Assembly (NCBI RefSeq): GCF_002114285.1 | Contig: NZ_NEDJ01000021.1 | Span: forward strand, 1-50,113 | Reading direction: 5' to 3' | From: Halorubrum ezzemoulense DSM 17463 | GTDB lineage: Archaea > Halobacteriota > Halobacteria > Halobacteriales > Haloferacaceae | DNA: 50,113 bases | Shown: piece by piece, positions 16,922 to 24,653 of the stretch | How the letters are laid out: each line of letters starts with the position of its first letter | Numbering within the stretch: position 1 is the first letter of the stretch | Program-made: the position numbers and the translations under genes | Notes under the pieces: model-generated | Databases searched by the model: none | What the model saw: the letters and a program-made list of their open reading frames with translations, nothing else | What the model was told of the DNA's origin: nothing

Positions 16922-17525
16922 CCTTGACCCTCCGTACGGTTGACCGCTGCTTGGAACCGCTCACATTCTGCCTCAGTCGGTTTTCCGGCAGTTGCCCTGG
17001 TGGTGGTCGTGCTTCTCGTCTCGACGCCGCGCATCGTCTCACAGAGGTGCGTTGCGTTCATTTCGACAAAGATGGTAGCTGCGTCTAGTTCCTCTTTGAG
17101 TCCGACGCGATGTCGTTCGTCAGTTGTTCCTGCCTCGTGAGTTTTCGTGACTGCCAGCGGACGTACCGAGTCAGCTTCGAGGGCCCTACCACCTCGTCTG
17201 TCGGATGATACGCCAAATGAACTGTTCCAAAGAACGGCAACAAGTGGTGCTCACACAGCGAATACACGGGAATTGCGGTTTTGACAACGAGATCGGTCGT
17301 CGCGGCGTCGAAGGCCCGCATTGTCGGCTTCGTGGCCTCCCGTTGGCCTTCGGTGAGTGTCGCGAAGCCGTCCGGGACGCGGCGCTGCCAAGTCTCACTC
17401 AGCGCGTTACTGTCCGGGTCCTCGCCGACAGCATTTAAGAGGAGGCGAACGCCCCGCTGTGCCTTCTCGTAGTCGGTGTCTGATTCTACCTCGCCAGTCG
17501 CGAATTGAAAGTGCGTACTCGTCAT
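16918..17525 (-). pseudogene. folE: folE, frameshifted (GTP cyclohydrolase I)
   Basis: FolE makes dihydroneopterin triphosphate from GTP, the first step to preQ0. The first 140 or so residues are typical: zinc/active-site block S-L-C-E-H-H-L-L-P-F-F-G and S-K-L-T-R-Y-V-R-W-Q-S-R-K-L-T. After E-Q-L-T-N-D-I-A-S a base is missing in a G run near 17100-17106, giving an early stop at 17085. In the other frame the family's C-terminus continues (V-E-M-N-A-T-H-L-C-E-T-M-R-G-V-E-T) to TAA at 16920-16918. That lost part includes the HLC cysteine that helps bind zinc. It is the third gene of the queD-queE-folE-queC operon. No second folE is in the window. Confidence 0.87.
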
Positions 17526-17526
17526 G

Positions 17527-18300
17527 TTACGTTTCGGGGGCGTCGTTCCAGAGGTCTACGTGCAAGCGGGGCGTGTACCGGTAGCCGTACTCCATCGCGA
17601 GTTCAGCGACCTCATTCCGGCGGGCATCGAGTTCGTCTCGAGTCGCCCCCTCAGGCATCAGCAGCACGTCGGAATCCGGGATGCGACTCGCTGCCGTCGA
17701 TCGGACGTCAGCGAGGAGGGATTCGATCTCGGGTAGGTCATCGGGGCCAGTGACGACAAACTTGAGTTGTGCGTTGTAGTCGTCGACGAGTGCGCCGAGT
17801 GTATCGAGGTCGATGCGCCTTTCTTCATGACGGTCTGCCCACTCGCCATCGCCCTTGGGGTCTTTCTCGGGGGTGGGTGTGCTGGAGGCGAGTTTCGGGC
17901 TGATGCTTTCCAGATCGATGGGGGCGTCAAGGTGGATGGTACCGTTGGTTTCAACGGTAGTGTGGTAGCCGAGATCGTCGAGCTGCTCGAGGAGCGTGAC
18001 CGCGTCATCGTGGATAAGCGGTTCACCACCAGTTAGGACGACGTGGCCGGCATCGTCGTGTGACTGGACTTCCTCGACGATGTCGTCGACGCTCATTATG
18101 GCGTGGGTGGGCTCCCAGGAGGTGTGGTAGGAGTCATAGAACCAACACCGGAGATTACATCCGCTGGTGCGGACGAACACCGATGGCGCCCCGGTGAGCT
18201 TCCCTTCACCTTGGAGCGGGTAGAAGAGCTCGTTGACCGGCAGTGTTGCGCCATCGACATCGTCCGCTGGCTGCTCATCAGCTGTCGAACTGACTGGCAT
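17527..18300 (-). CDS. queE: queE copy 1 with a lost radical-SAM cysteine, 257 aa
   Basis: QueE (CDG synthase) is a radical SAM enzyme needing CxxxCxxC-type cysteines to hold a 4Fe-4S cluster. This copy is full length and very similar to the one at 27236-28012 (shared C-N-L-R-C-W-F, T-G-G-E-P-L-I-H, S-P-K-L-A-S-S-T-P-T-P). The third cluster cysteine is Tyr55: codon TAT at 18138-18136, where the intact copy has TGT (C56). C48 and C52 remain. The change should abolish cluster binding, so the protein is probably inactive despite an open frame. Its start overlaps the queD stop by one base, as in copy 2; one base separates it from folE. Confidence 0.88.
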   Translation of the reverse strand: MPVSSTADEQPADDVDGATLPVNELFYPLQGEGKLTGAPSVFVRTSGCNLRCWFYDSYHTSWEPTHAIMSVDDIVEEVQSHDDAGHVVLTGGEPLIHDDAVTLLEQLDDLGYHTTVETNGTIHLDAPIDLESISPKLASSTPTPEKDPKGDGEWADRHEERRIDLDTLGALVDDYNAQLKFVVTGPDDLPEIESLLADVRSTAASRIPDSDVLLMPEGATRDELDARRNEVAELAMEYGYRYTPRLHVDLWNDAPET

Positions 18301-18776
18301 CAGTGTGTCGCCCCCGCACAGATTTCCGATGTCTCCCGCACCGCTACCGAGATGTCTGAGACTGACTCTGGAAGTGTCTCGAGGAGTTTTCGTTCCAAGA
18401 CGAGCTCCATCACTTCCGCGGTCGGTGGGTGTTCGAGAACGACGAGTGAATCACCGTCACCGCTCTGCTCAAAGGCGTCGATGAGCGGGTCGTCATTCTC
18501 GAGGAGGAAGCGGTGGTCCCAGTCATCTATTACTGAGGTAATATCACCTTTGTCTACGACCCAGCCATCTTGGGTGTGAGAACCAGTGACTTCCACCGAG
18601 ATTTCGTAGTTGATTCCATGTGGACGACTACATTTCCCATCGTGGTGGAGGAGGCAGTGCCCGGTGCTGATTCGGATCGGGTTATCCTTTCTTATGAATA
18701 GTGTCCTCCCACCAGACTCGGAAAGGTCGGAGACCGATTCTTGTTCAAGATGTACACCAATAGGTTCTCTCAGTAT
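18300..18776 (-). pseudogene. queD: queD copy 1, decayed (6-carboxytetrahydropterin synthase)
   Basis: The frame from about 18776 to 18300 aligns with the intact queD at 26775-27236 (G-R-T-L-F-I-R-K-D-N-P-I-R-I-S-T-G-H versus Q-R-T-L-Q-I-G-D-D-N-P-I-R-I-S-S-G-H). No ATG, GTG or TTG opens it at the expected place; an ATA lies at 18776-18774 just after an in-frame stop. The zinc motif HGH has become H-G-I (codon at 18614-18612), removing a metal ligand, and the conserved Arg after G-H is Cys (18656-18654). An internal ATG at 18596 would give only a truncated protein. This is the first gene of the decayed preQ0 operon. Confidence 0.82.
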
Positions 18777-18828
18777 TCACTAAGTATTATCAGTAGCTTA
18801 CTCACTATGTCCCTAATCACGTGAGGAA

Positions 18829-18837
18829 ATTATATTT
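18829..18837 (+). promoter_or_regulatory. TATA-like element before the 18864 gene
   Basis: ATTATATTT lies 27-35 bases before the GTG at 18864, the usual spacing of an archaeal TATA box for a leaderless transcript. Sequence judgement only. Confidence 0.45.
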
Positions 18838-18863
18838 CGGTTGGTAAATTAGAGCCAATAGTT

Positions 18864-19535
18864 GTGGAAACGTCGTCAGTCAGGCACCTAGAGACGGTTC
18901 AGCCGGATTGGGACGACCTTCCGCTAGCTTGCGAGTTGCTTGAGTTGCGACGGCGTGAGCCGAAAGCCGATCTGCGGACATTGGCTTTCAACAGAGGTGT
19001 CGTGGGGTCAAGAAAAGTTCAGCATGTGACTCGACTCTTGGAACTCCTTGACTTTCTGGATAAGGGCGAGCTAACTGATAGAGGGCGATGGTTGACCGAA
19101 GCGTATGAACCTGCACTGCAGCAGAGTCATTCAGGAGCAAAGTTAGGCGTCGGAGTCAAAGATTCGCTATCGTGTACCGAACAGGCTCTTCTTTGGATGG
19201 TTATTTTTTATGAGCATCGTTTGCCAATGCTGGCAGTTCTCCACCAACTCACGGTTGAAACCGTTCCGACAACTCAAGACACACCAGCGGCACAAAGGTT
19301 CGGTGAGCGGATCGATCATCTCTACCCTGGTGTCGATAGTGACAGCTCATGGGTGCCACGTGCTAAAGTCCACTACAAGTGGTTATTCCACTTGGAACTC
19401 GCGAAGATTCGGTCGAACAGTTACGTTTTGAACGAGATCGGTGACGGTGTTTTTGAGCAAGTTGAGGCAGAGTGCCCTGACCAGTGGGATTCGATACAGA
19501 TCCATACTGGCCCTACATTATCTGACTTCGGTTAG
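18864..19535 (+). CDS. HTH-like protein upstream of dpdA, 223 aa
   Basis: A GTG start with a TATA-like element at leaderless distance. Residues about 20-80 look like a winged helix (ADLRTLAFNRGVVGSRKVQH, then LELLDFLDKGELTDRGRWL), followed by a helical region with a W-M-V-I-F-Y-E-H patch. I do not recognise a named family. It lies 80 bases before the 967-residue DpdA on the same strand. It may be a partner that binds DNA for the transglycosylase, a role that DpdB fills in bacterial systems, but it shows no ParB/Srx-type motif, so I do not call it DpdB. Confidence 0.65.
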   Translation: METSSVRHLETVQPDWDDLPLACELLELRRREPKADLRTLAFNRGVVGSRKVQHVTRLLELLDFLDKGELTDRGRWLTEAYEPALQQSHSGAKLGVGVKDSLSCTEQALLWMVIFYEHRLPMLAVLHQLTVETVPTTQDTPAAQRFGERIDHLYPGVDSDSSWVPRAKVHYKWLFHLELAKIRSNSYVLNEIGDGVFEQVEAECPDQWDSIQIHTGPTLSDFG

Positions 19536-19615
19536 TTAGTGCCAGTTACAGAGTGAGGGACTTCGAACGGATTTATAGGATGCCCTCCCATCGCTACTAC
19601 TGGTGACTATCTAAC

Positions 19616-22519
19616 GTGCGGTTCTACGTACCTGAGTGGGACGACGCAGTCGACTCCCACTACGATTTCGAACACGACGAACTCTCTACCTTGAACCGTC
19701 AAGAGCGCGATCTGGATTATATCTGGGACATTTTCGAGCCTGAAACAACACCAGTAGACGGGATCCTCATATCTCGCGAACAGGTCGAAGAGACAAACCG
19801 CAAAGCCGATAGACTAGCCCAGTACGGTGTCTACGATGACCCCGTACTTTCTATCCCGAATTGGTTGCCAACGATTAGTGACTGCGGGGCTTGGGGGTAC
19901 AAGTCGCTCCCTTTCCCACCGTACGGAAACGAGGATATGCTCGACTTCTACGAGACACTGGACGTTACTGTCGGCGTCACTATCGACCACCTCGTTCTAG
20001 GGTCGGGAAAGGACAAGGGGCGGCTCTATCTTGACGAACGCGCGTTCGATGGGGAACTCAACAAAGACGACATCCCCGATCCCATCACCGACGTCGTTGA
20101 CGTTATGATCGAGGAATGGCCAGAGGAATGGCCCTCATATGTCGACGAGTACGAGCCGACGATTCGTACTGATCCCGATATAGAAGTTGAGCCGTTCATC
20201 GCTGAGGACTTTCGGGGAGACATTGATACCGTTCTGTCCCGTCTCGCACAGGATTCACGTGCGGTCTATCGCGAACACGACGCCGAGTTCCGCTACGACC
20301 TGACGTTGCGGAACGCCCGAGAGATGTATGACCTCTACCAGCGTCGTGACTACCCGTTCCGACTGATGGTTGCTATCCAAGGGTGGAACCCTGATTCATA
20401 CAGTAAGGCGACCGAGGAAGTGCTTGGTATGGGTTATGACTACCTCGGGATCGGGGGGGTCGCAGGTAGCCCAGTTCACGACGTTCGTGGAATCGTCAAG
20501 AGTGTCGGGAAGACGATCAAGCAGTTCGAGCGGGAACACAACACCCGCATTGACTCACACGTCTTCGGCTTCGCGAAGACTGAAGCGTTCGAGACGATCG
20601 GTCGCTCGGGGATGACTAGTTTCGACAGCGCCAGTATGCTTCGTTCGGCGTGGACGGGTGGACAGAACTATCGCCTTGATAACGGCGAACGCTACGATGC
20701 CATTCGAGTTCGCTATCCATCGAGCCGAGACGATCTCGACGAAGCTGTCGAGAAATCCCTACGCGGTCGTGAAACACTGGTAGCACTCCGGGCATACGAT
20801 GTAGGAGATTCTATTCGTGATGCTCTCGAGAGTTGGTACGAGCGGGCCGAGAAGGTACTACCAGCGACGAGAGAATATCTGCGGGAACACCGCCACGAGG
20901 ACCAGTACGACGAGTCACTCCTACAGGACATAGAAAGGGCGTTCCGAGAGGATTTCGAGTATGGACGTGAGCTTCAGGCGAGCTTCAGCGATAATCTACG
21001 TAGTAAGCTAGTCAAGCTCCTGCGGAAAGATACCTCGGCTGCCCCAGTATCGTTCGAGAAATACGACGAACTGCTTAGCACGGCGGTAGACGTATTCGAG
21101 GCGTTCCCACACGCGAAGACCAGTTTGGACGAGCCGTATGTCGTCAGTGACTATGACCGAGTCTGGGCGATTGTCAGGGATTATGCTACTTGGATCGGTG
21201 ACGACGGCCTGCTCGAAGAGTATCAAGACACCCTTCGAAGTCGTCCGTGGGAGAAATGTGACTGTCCAATCTGTACAGAGCATGGTATCGAGGTTTGTAT
21301 CTTCCGAGGGAACGATCGGAATCGGAGACGAGGGTTCCACAATACACGCCGCTTCTACGATGAATTCGAAGAAGACCTTCCGAAGATCCTCGTCGCGACC
21401 CAGGGTGATGCGGCCCTCAGTGGCTACGAAACTGTTGAAGACTATCTGCGCGACAAATACTCCTCGTTTTGGACTCAGACACATGACCTTCCGGTCGCAG
21501 AGATTGGTGTACTAGATGCGAACGGTGTGAGTGAGTGGTGGGAAGAAACTCCCTCGCTCGTCTCGTTCGCCCCAGATCGTATGGCAGCAAACGTCGGCGA
21601 ACAAGCAGCGAGGTACCAACACCTCTTTGTACACACCTCGGATGATGGGCTTGACGAAGAAACCGTAGCGGCTGCTCGGAAAAACGGTTGCGAGGTACAC
21701 ACCAATAGCAACCCTCGAGACTTGCGTGATGAAATACTCGAGGTCTGCGGGCAGAACTATTCAGCCAGCGACGATTTCGTGCCTCATCCACCTGAGATCG
21801 ATACCGAAAAAGGATTGGACATCCTTGTCATCGACCAGTGTTCAGGATCGAAGGAGATACCAGACGACGCGCCCATTTTCGGTGAAGAGGAAACTCTCCA
21901 GTTCTCTCGTGAAGGCCTCCTCGCTCGTGATAATGTGCCAAGTATTGCGGCACGCGACCTGTACACGGGACGCCAGCAAAACCACGTCAAGAGTGCAATT
22001 AGATGGCTTCTGCGACAAGGCCACGACGTTGACCGTTACTTCGTGAGTGCTGGATTTGGCCTTGTCGCAGAAGACGAGTATCTCCCACCCTATGAGGTAA
22101 CGTTCAGTTCAATGAACGTTAGCGATATAAGAGAGCGATCTGCGAAACTTGATATCCAAAAAGACCTACGACACCTCCTTCAAGAGGCCGATTACGATAT
22201 CGTCTTCTTTACCCTCGGGAAGGATTATTACACCAGTATCGACATCGATGAGATGGTTCAGGAGGTACGTTCCGACCGAATTGGTGTGGTATTCAACCGC
22301 GAACTTGTCGAAGACCAATTTGACAATATCGAATCTATCCCTGCCCGGACAGAGGACGCAAAAGAGCATGGCACGATCGTAGTTGGACTCAAGGGGCAAT
22401 ATATGAAGAACTTCGCTCGATATATCGATACTGTCGATGCTCTTCGCCCGGAAACTATCGAAGAACTATGTCGGCGAGCAGAGGAAGTACCACCACAAGA
22501 TGAATTCGAGTCTGAGTGA
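19616..22519 (+). CDS. dpdA: DpdA-type DNA deazaguanine transglycosylase with C-terminal DUF6884-like domain, 967 aa
   Basis: The GTG at 19616 gives an N-terminus (MRFYVPEWDDAVD) like that of DpdA proteins. The TGT-like barrel is seen in I-S-D-C-G-A-W-G-Y (D89, equivalent to the DSGG aspartate), Y-L-G-I-G-G-V-A-G-S-P and T-S-F-D-S-A-S (D337, candidate nucleophile). The TGT zinc site is C548-x-C550-x2-C553, with a following histidine in R-G-F-H-N-T. From about residue 735 is a DUF6884-like domain: I-D-Q-C-S-G-S-K, R-D-L-Y-T-G, V-S-A-G-F-G-L-V and P-P-Y-E-V-T-F. DpdA enzymes exchange guanine in DNA for preQ0. A tRNA archaeosine TGT is less likely: no PUA domain is seen and the company is non-tRNA. 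A TATA-like TTTATAGG lies at 19572-19579. Confidence 0.85.
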   Translation: MRFYVPEWDDAVDSHYDFEHDELSTLNRQERDLDYIWDIFEPETTPVDGILISREQVEETNRKADRLAQYGVYDDPVLSIPNWLPTISDCGAWGYKSLPFPPYGNEDMLDFYETLDVTVGVTIDHLVLGSGKDKGRLYLDERAFDGELNKDDIPDPITDVVDVMIEEWPEEWPSYVDEYEPTIRTDPDIEVEPFIAEDFRGDIDTVLSRLAQDSRAVYREHDAEFRYDLTLRNAREMYDLYQRRDYPFRLMVAIQGWNPDSYSKATEEVLGMGYDYLGIGGVAGSPVHDVRGIVKSVGKTIKQFEREHNTRIDSHVFGFAKTEAFETIGRSGMTSFDSASMLRSAWTGGQNYRLDNGERYDAIRVRYPSSRDDLDEAVEKSLRGRETLVALRAYDVGDSIRDALESWYERAEKVLPATREYLREHRHEDQYDESLLQDIERAFREDFEYGRELQASFSDNLRSKLVKLLRKDTSAAPVSFEKYDELLSTAVDVFEAFPHAKTSLDEPYVVSDYDRVWAIVRDYATWIGDDGLLEEYQDTLRSRPWEKCDCPICTEHGIEVCIFRGNDRNRRRGFHNTRRFYDEFEEDLPKILVATQGDAALSGYETVEDYLRDKYSSFWTQTHDLPVAEIGVLDANGVSEWWEETPSLVSFAPDRMAANVGEQAARYQHLFVHTSDDGLDEETVAAARKNGCEVHTNSNPRDLRDEILEVCGQNYSASDDFVPHPPEIDTEKGLDILVIDQCSGSKEIPDDAPIFGEEETLQFSREGLLARDNVPSIAARDLYTGRQQNHVKSAIRWLLRQGHDVDRYFVSAGFGLVAEDEYLPPYEVTFSSMNVSDIRERSAKLDIQKDLRHLLQEADYDIVFFTLGKDYYTSIDIDEMVQEVRSDRIGVVFNRELVEDQFDNIESIPARTEDAKEHGTIVVGLKGQYMKNFARYIDTVDALRPETIEELCRRAEEVPPQDEFESE

Positions 22520-22612
22520 TCCTCCACCTACCGTATGGCATCATATGCGTTGTTTCGTTCATTTAACAAAGACAGATTGGGATCACGAGATTCCCAATGG
22601 AAGCAGAATATT

Positions 22613-23770
22613 CTACGAGACGACTTCCTGAATGATCTCTTTGTCAATGTTTGCCCTCCCCCGCTTGGCGGCATCATCGACCGTGTAGCTACAGATCGAA
22701 AGCGCCTGTCGAACGTTCCCCTGTGAACTCTGTAAAATCAATTGGAGGCTATCTTCCTCGAAGACATCGAACACTGAAACCGCTTCACCGGCGGCAAGGT
22801 CAAGGTAAGAATCGACGAGGTCTTTCAAGTGGTCTTCTGTCATCGGTTGGAGGGAAACCTCTCGACCGATCCGCTCGGAAAACGCGTGGTACTCGCTCAT
22901 GATGTCCTGCCAGACTTCCGGAGCACATCCGAACATCATGCTGAGTCCGGAACTGTTCTGATCCATCAAATGGCGTAGACTGTTGAGCGTCGCCTGTTCG
23001 TTCTTCGGGGAGAGTCGCGCCACGCTTTCGAACTCATCCACGAAGACGAACACGCCAGTATACCCGAGTTCCAGAAGCATATTCTTGAGCGCAGTAAACG
23101 CACGCACACCCATCGTGTCATCGTCAAGCGCGCTGTGAATCTCCATCTCCTTGCGCTGCTCGTACCGAATTCCCTCTGCGGTGAGCCACTGCCACGCGTA
23201 GAGGTTCGTGTCCTCATAGACCATATGTACAATCGCCCGAGCGAAGTCTGCGAATTTTGTGACGTCACTCAGCAGTTGGACAGCTTTTGGAACGAGTGCT
23301 GAGAGCAGAATATCTCCCTCGTCGATCAGAGATTTCATCGAGGCTGCCCCCATCGGATTCGTCTCGGTATGCTTCCGGGCGACATGAGAAAGGAACTCGT
23401 ACGCAAGTTCCTGTACACGATCGAAGCCGAGATCGTACATGAACTCGTGATAGATGTCAAGGAACCCTTCTCCGGGCTGAGCGACATATCCAACGAGAAC
23501 ATCTTCGCGGTCACGGACGAGCGAGCGTGCGTATTTGAGGGTGTGTGATTTCCCGTTTCCGTACTTTCCGGTTATGACGAGGTGTTTCGATTTTCCGGTA
23601 CTGAGCACCGATGAGACGGTATCGCTCACCGCGTCCGCTACGTGATCCTGTCCACAGTAAACCTCAGGATTGTCCGAGGGTACTGGGCTGTAGGGGAACG
23701 GGTTCTGGTCGAGACCGAGGGATGAGTAATCGCGCTGTTCGTCTGTAATCTCGAAATTGTCAGTCGTCAT
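22613..23770 (-). CDS. GKYGNGKSH ATPase (BrxD/DUF2791-like), 385 aa
   Basis: I chose the ATG at 23770, which overlaps the preceding gene's stop, over a Ser/Thr-rich upstream extension to 23842. The N-terminus holds L-G-L-D-Q-N-P-F, then Walker A G-K-Y-G-N-G-K-S-H-T and Walker B V-F-V-F-V-D-E-F-E-S. A later R-x4-S-L-R-H-L-M segment and SSQGNVRQAL resemble Orc/BREX-type AAA sensor regions. It resembles the N-terminal half of the larger ATPase at 10245-13637 without the coiled-coil tail. As the last gene of the minus-strand operon with the compact DpdA and a winged-helix protein, it may power or regulate base insertion or DNA sensing (inference). Confidence 0.8.
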   Translation of the reverse strand: MTTDNFEITDEQRDYSSLGLDQNPFPYSPVPSDNPEVYCGQDHVADAVSDTVSSVLSTGKSKHLVITGKYGNGKSHTLKYARSLVRDREDVLVGYVAQPGEGFLDIYHEFMYDLGFDRVQELAYEFLSHVARKHTETNPMGAASMKSLIDEGDILLSALVPKAVQLLSDVTKFADFARAIVHMVYEDTNLYAWQWLTAEGIRYEQRKEMEIHSALDDDTMGVRAFTALKNMLLELGYTGVFVFVDEFESVARLSPKNEQATLNSLRHLMDQNSSGLSMMFGCAPEVWQDIMSEYHAFSERIGREVSLQPMTEDHLKDLVDSYLDLAAGEAVSVFDVFEEDSLQLILQSSQGNVRQALSICSYTVDDAAKRGRANIDKEIIQEVVS

Positions 23771-24653
23771 TGTTGTTGAACTGGAGGTTGCGGTCGTACA
23801 CCGCGAGGTAGTAGTATTGCTTACCGAGCTGTTCGACACCACGCATCACCTGCTCTGAAGACTGGTTGGTAGTGACGAGTCCGCTGTCGCTGTCGGCCAG
23901 TTCGATCGTCTTGAGCCCGTACCGTGCTTCCTTCGCGCCGGTGTCGATCGGTGCTCCGGAGAGCTCTATCCGACCGATATTTTCTTGCGCGAGCGTCCGC
24001 AGGGCGTCGTCGAACGCAGCACGGTCACAACTGAGGCGCTCACAGGTATGTTCACGAAGTTCGGGGATCGAGAGATACCGCTTCTTCAGATTCACGCCAG
24101 CACTTTCTTCTAGGCTGTCAGCAACAGACAGCAACACGTACGGGAAGTTTGGCGGTACTTCGCTTTCTTCGACTGCATAGAAGGTCCCATCGAACGCGTT
24201 TCTTTGGATTGCGCCGAGGCGTTGTGCCCAAGCCCCGATGACATCTAATGATGTCTCGTTATACTCGTAGGTGGTAAACTCGGCTTGGTCCTCAAGCAGT
24301 TCCAGCGCCACATCTGGTTCGATGGTACAACCATCTTCGAATAGACCGAGAAACTCACCGTAGTGTGGACTGTGAGTTTGTAGAACCGAGCTGACTTTCT
24401 CCCAATCGCTCGCTTCGACGGCATCGATAAAACGCTCACCGACGGACGTTGTCGCGTAGGTTTCCTCGGCAGATATTTCTTCAATAAGATTGATGCGCGT
24501 CGATTCGAGGATTGTTTCTCGTGCACGTCGTTTGCTCACGTCGAGTGTATCAACGGCGTCATCCGTTGACTGTGCGCCGTCCCGACACAAGTGAGTTAGT
24601 TCGACCAGTCGGCCGAGGTTAACCGGTCGAACGGTAGGGCGTTCGTCACTCAT
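23760..24653 (-). CDS. Winged-helix partner protein, 297 aa
   Basis: The N-terminus has an HTH (STDDAVDTLDVSKRRARETI) followed by wing-like turns, and a second HTH-like region occurs near residues 190-235 (LSIPELREHTCERLSCDRAA). It ends in an Asn-rich tail. No catalytic motif. The start overlaps the DpdA-like gene stop by an ATGA junction, and the ATPase start overlaps its own stop, so the three form one operon. The wHTH-then-ATPase order repeats that at 13630-14397 and 10245-13637, although sequence identity between the two wHTH proteins is not obvious by eye. Confidence 0.7.
   Translation of the reverse strand: MSDERPTVRPVNLGRLVELTHLCRDGAQSTDDAVDTLDVSKRRARETILESTRINLIEEISAEETYATTSVGERFIDAVEASDWEKVSSVLQTHSPHYGEFLGLFEDGCTIEPDVALELLEDQAEFTTYEYNETSLDVIGAWAQRLGAIQRNAFDGTFYAVEESEVPPNFPYVLLSVADSLEESAGVNLKKRYLSIPELREHTCERLSCDRAAFDDALRTLAQENIGRIELSGAPIDTGAKEARYGLKTIELADSDSGLVTTNQSSEQVMRGVEQLGKQYYYLAVYDRNLQFNNNDD

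Noticed and set aside
16265-16927. A 220-codon plus-strand frame opposite queC copy 1
   Set aside because: Antisense shadow of a GC-rich gene; Arg/Asp/Leu-rich without family features.
18864-19535. The HTH protein upstream of the large dpdA as DpdB
   Set aside because: Position fits, but no ParB/sulfiredoxin-like nuclease motif is visible, so I left it unnamed.
22613-23842. Use of the upstream ATG at 23842 for the small ATPase
   Set aside because: It adds a Ser/Thr-rich stretch inside the preceding gene; the ATG at 23770 gives an overlap like the other junctions.
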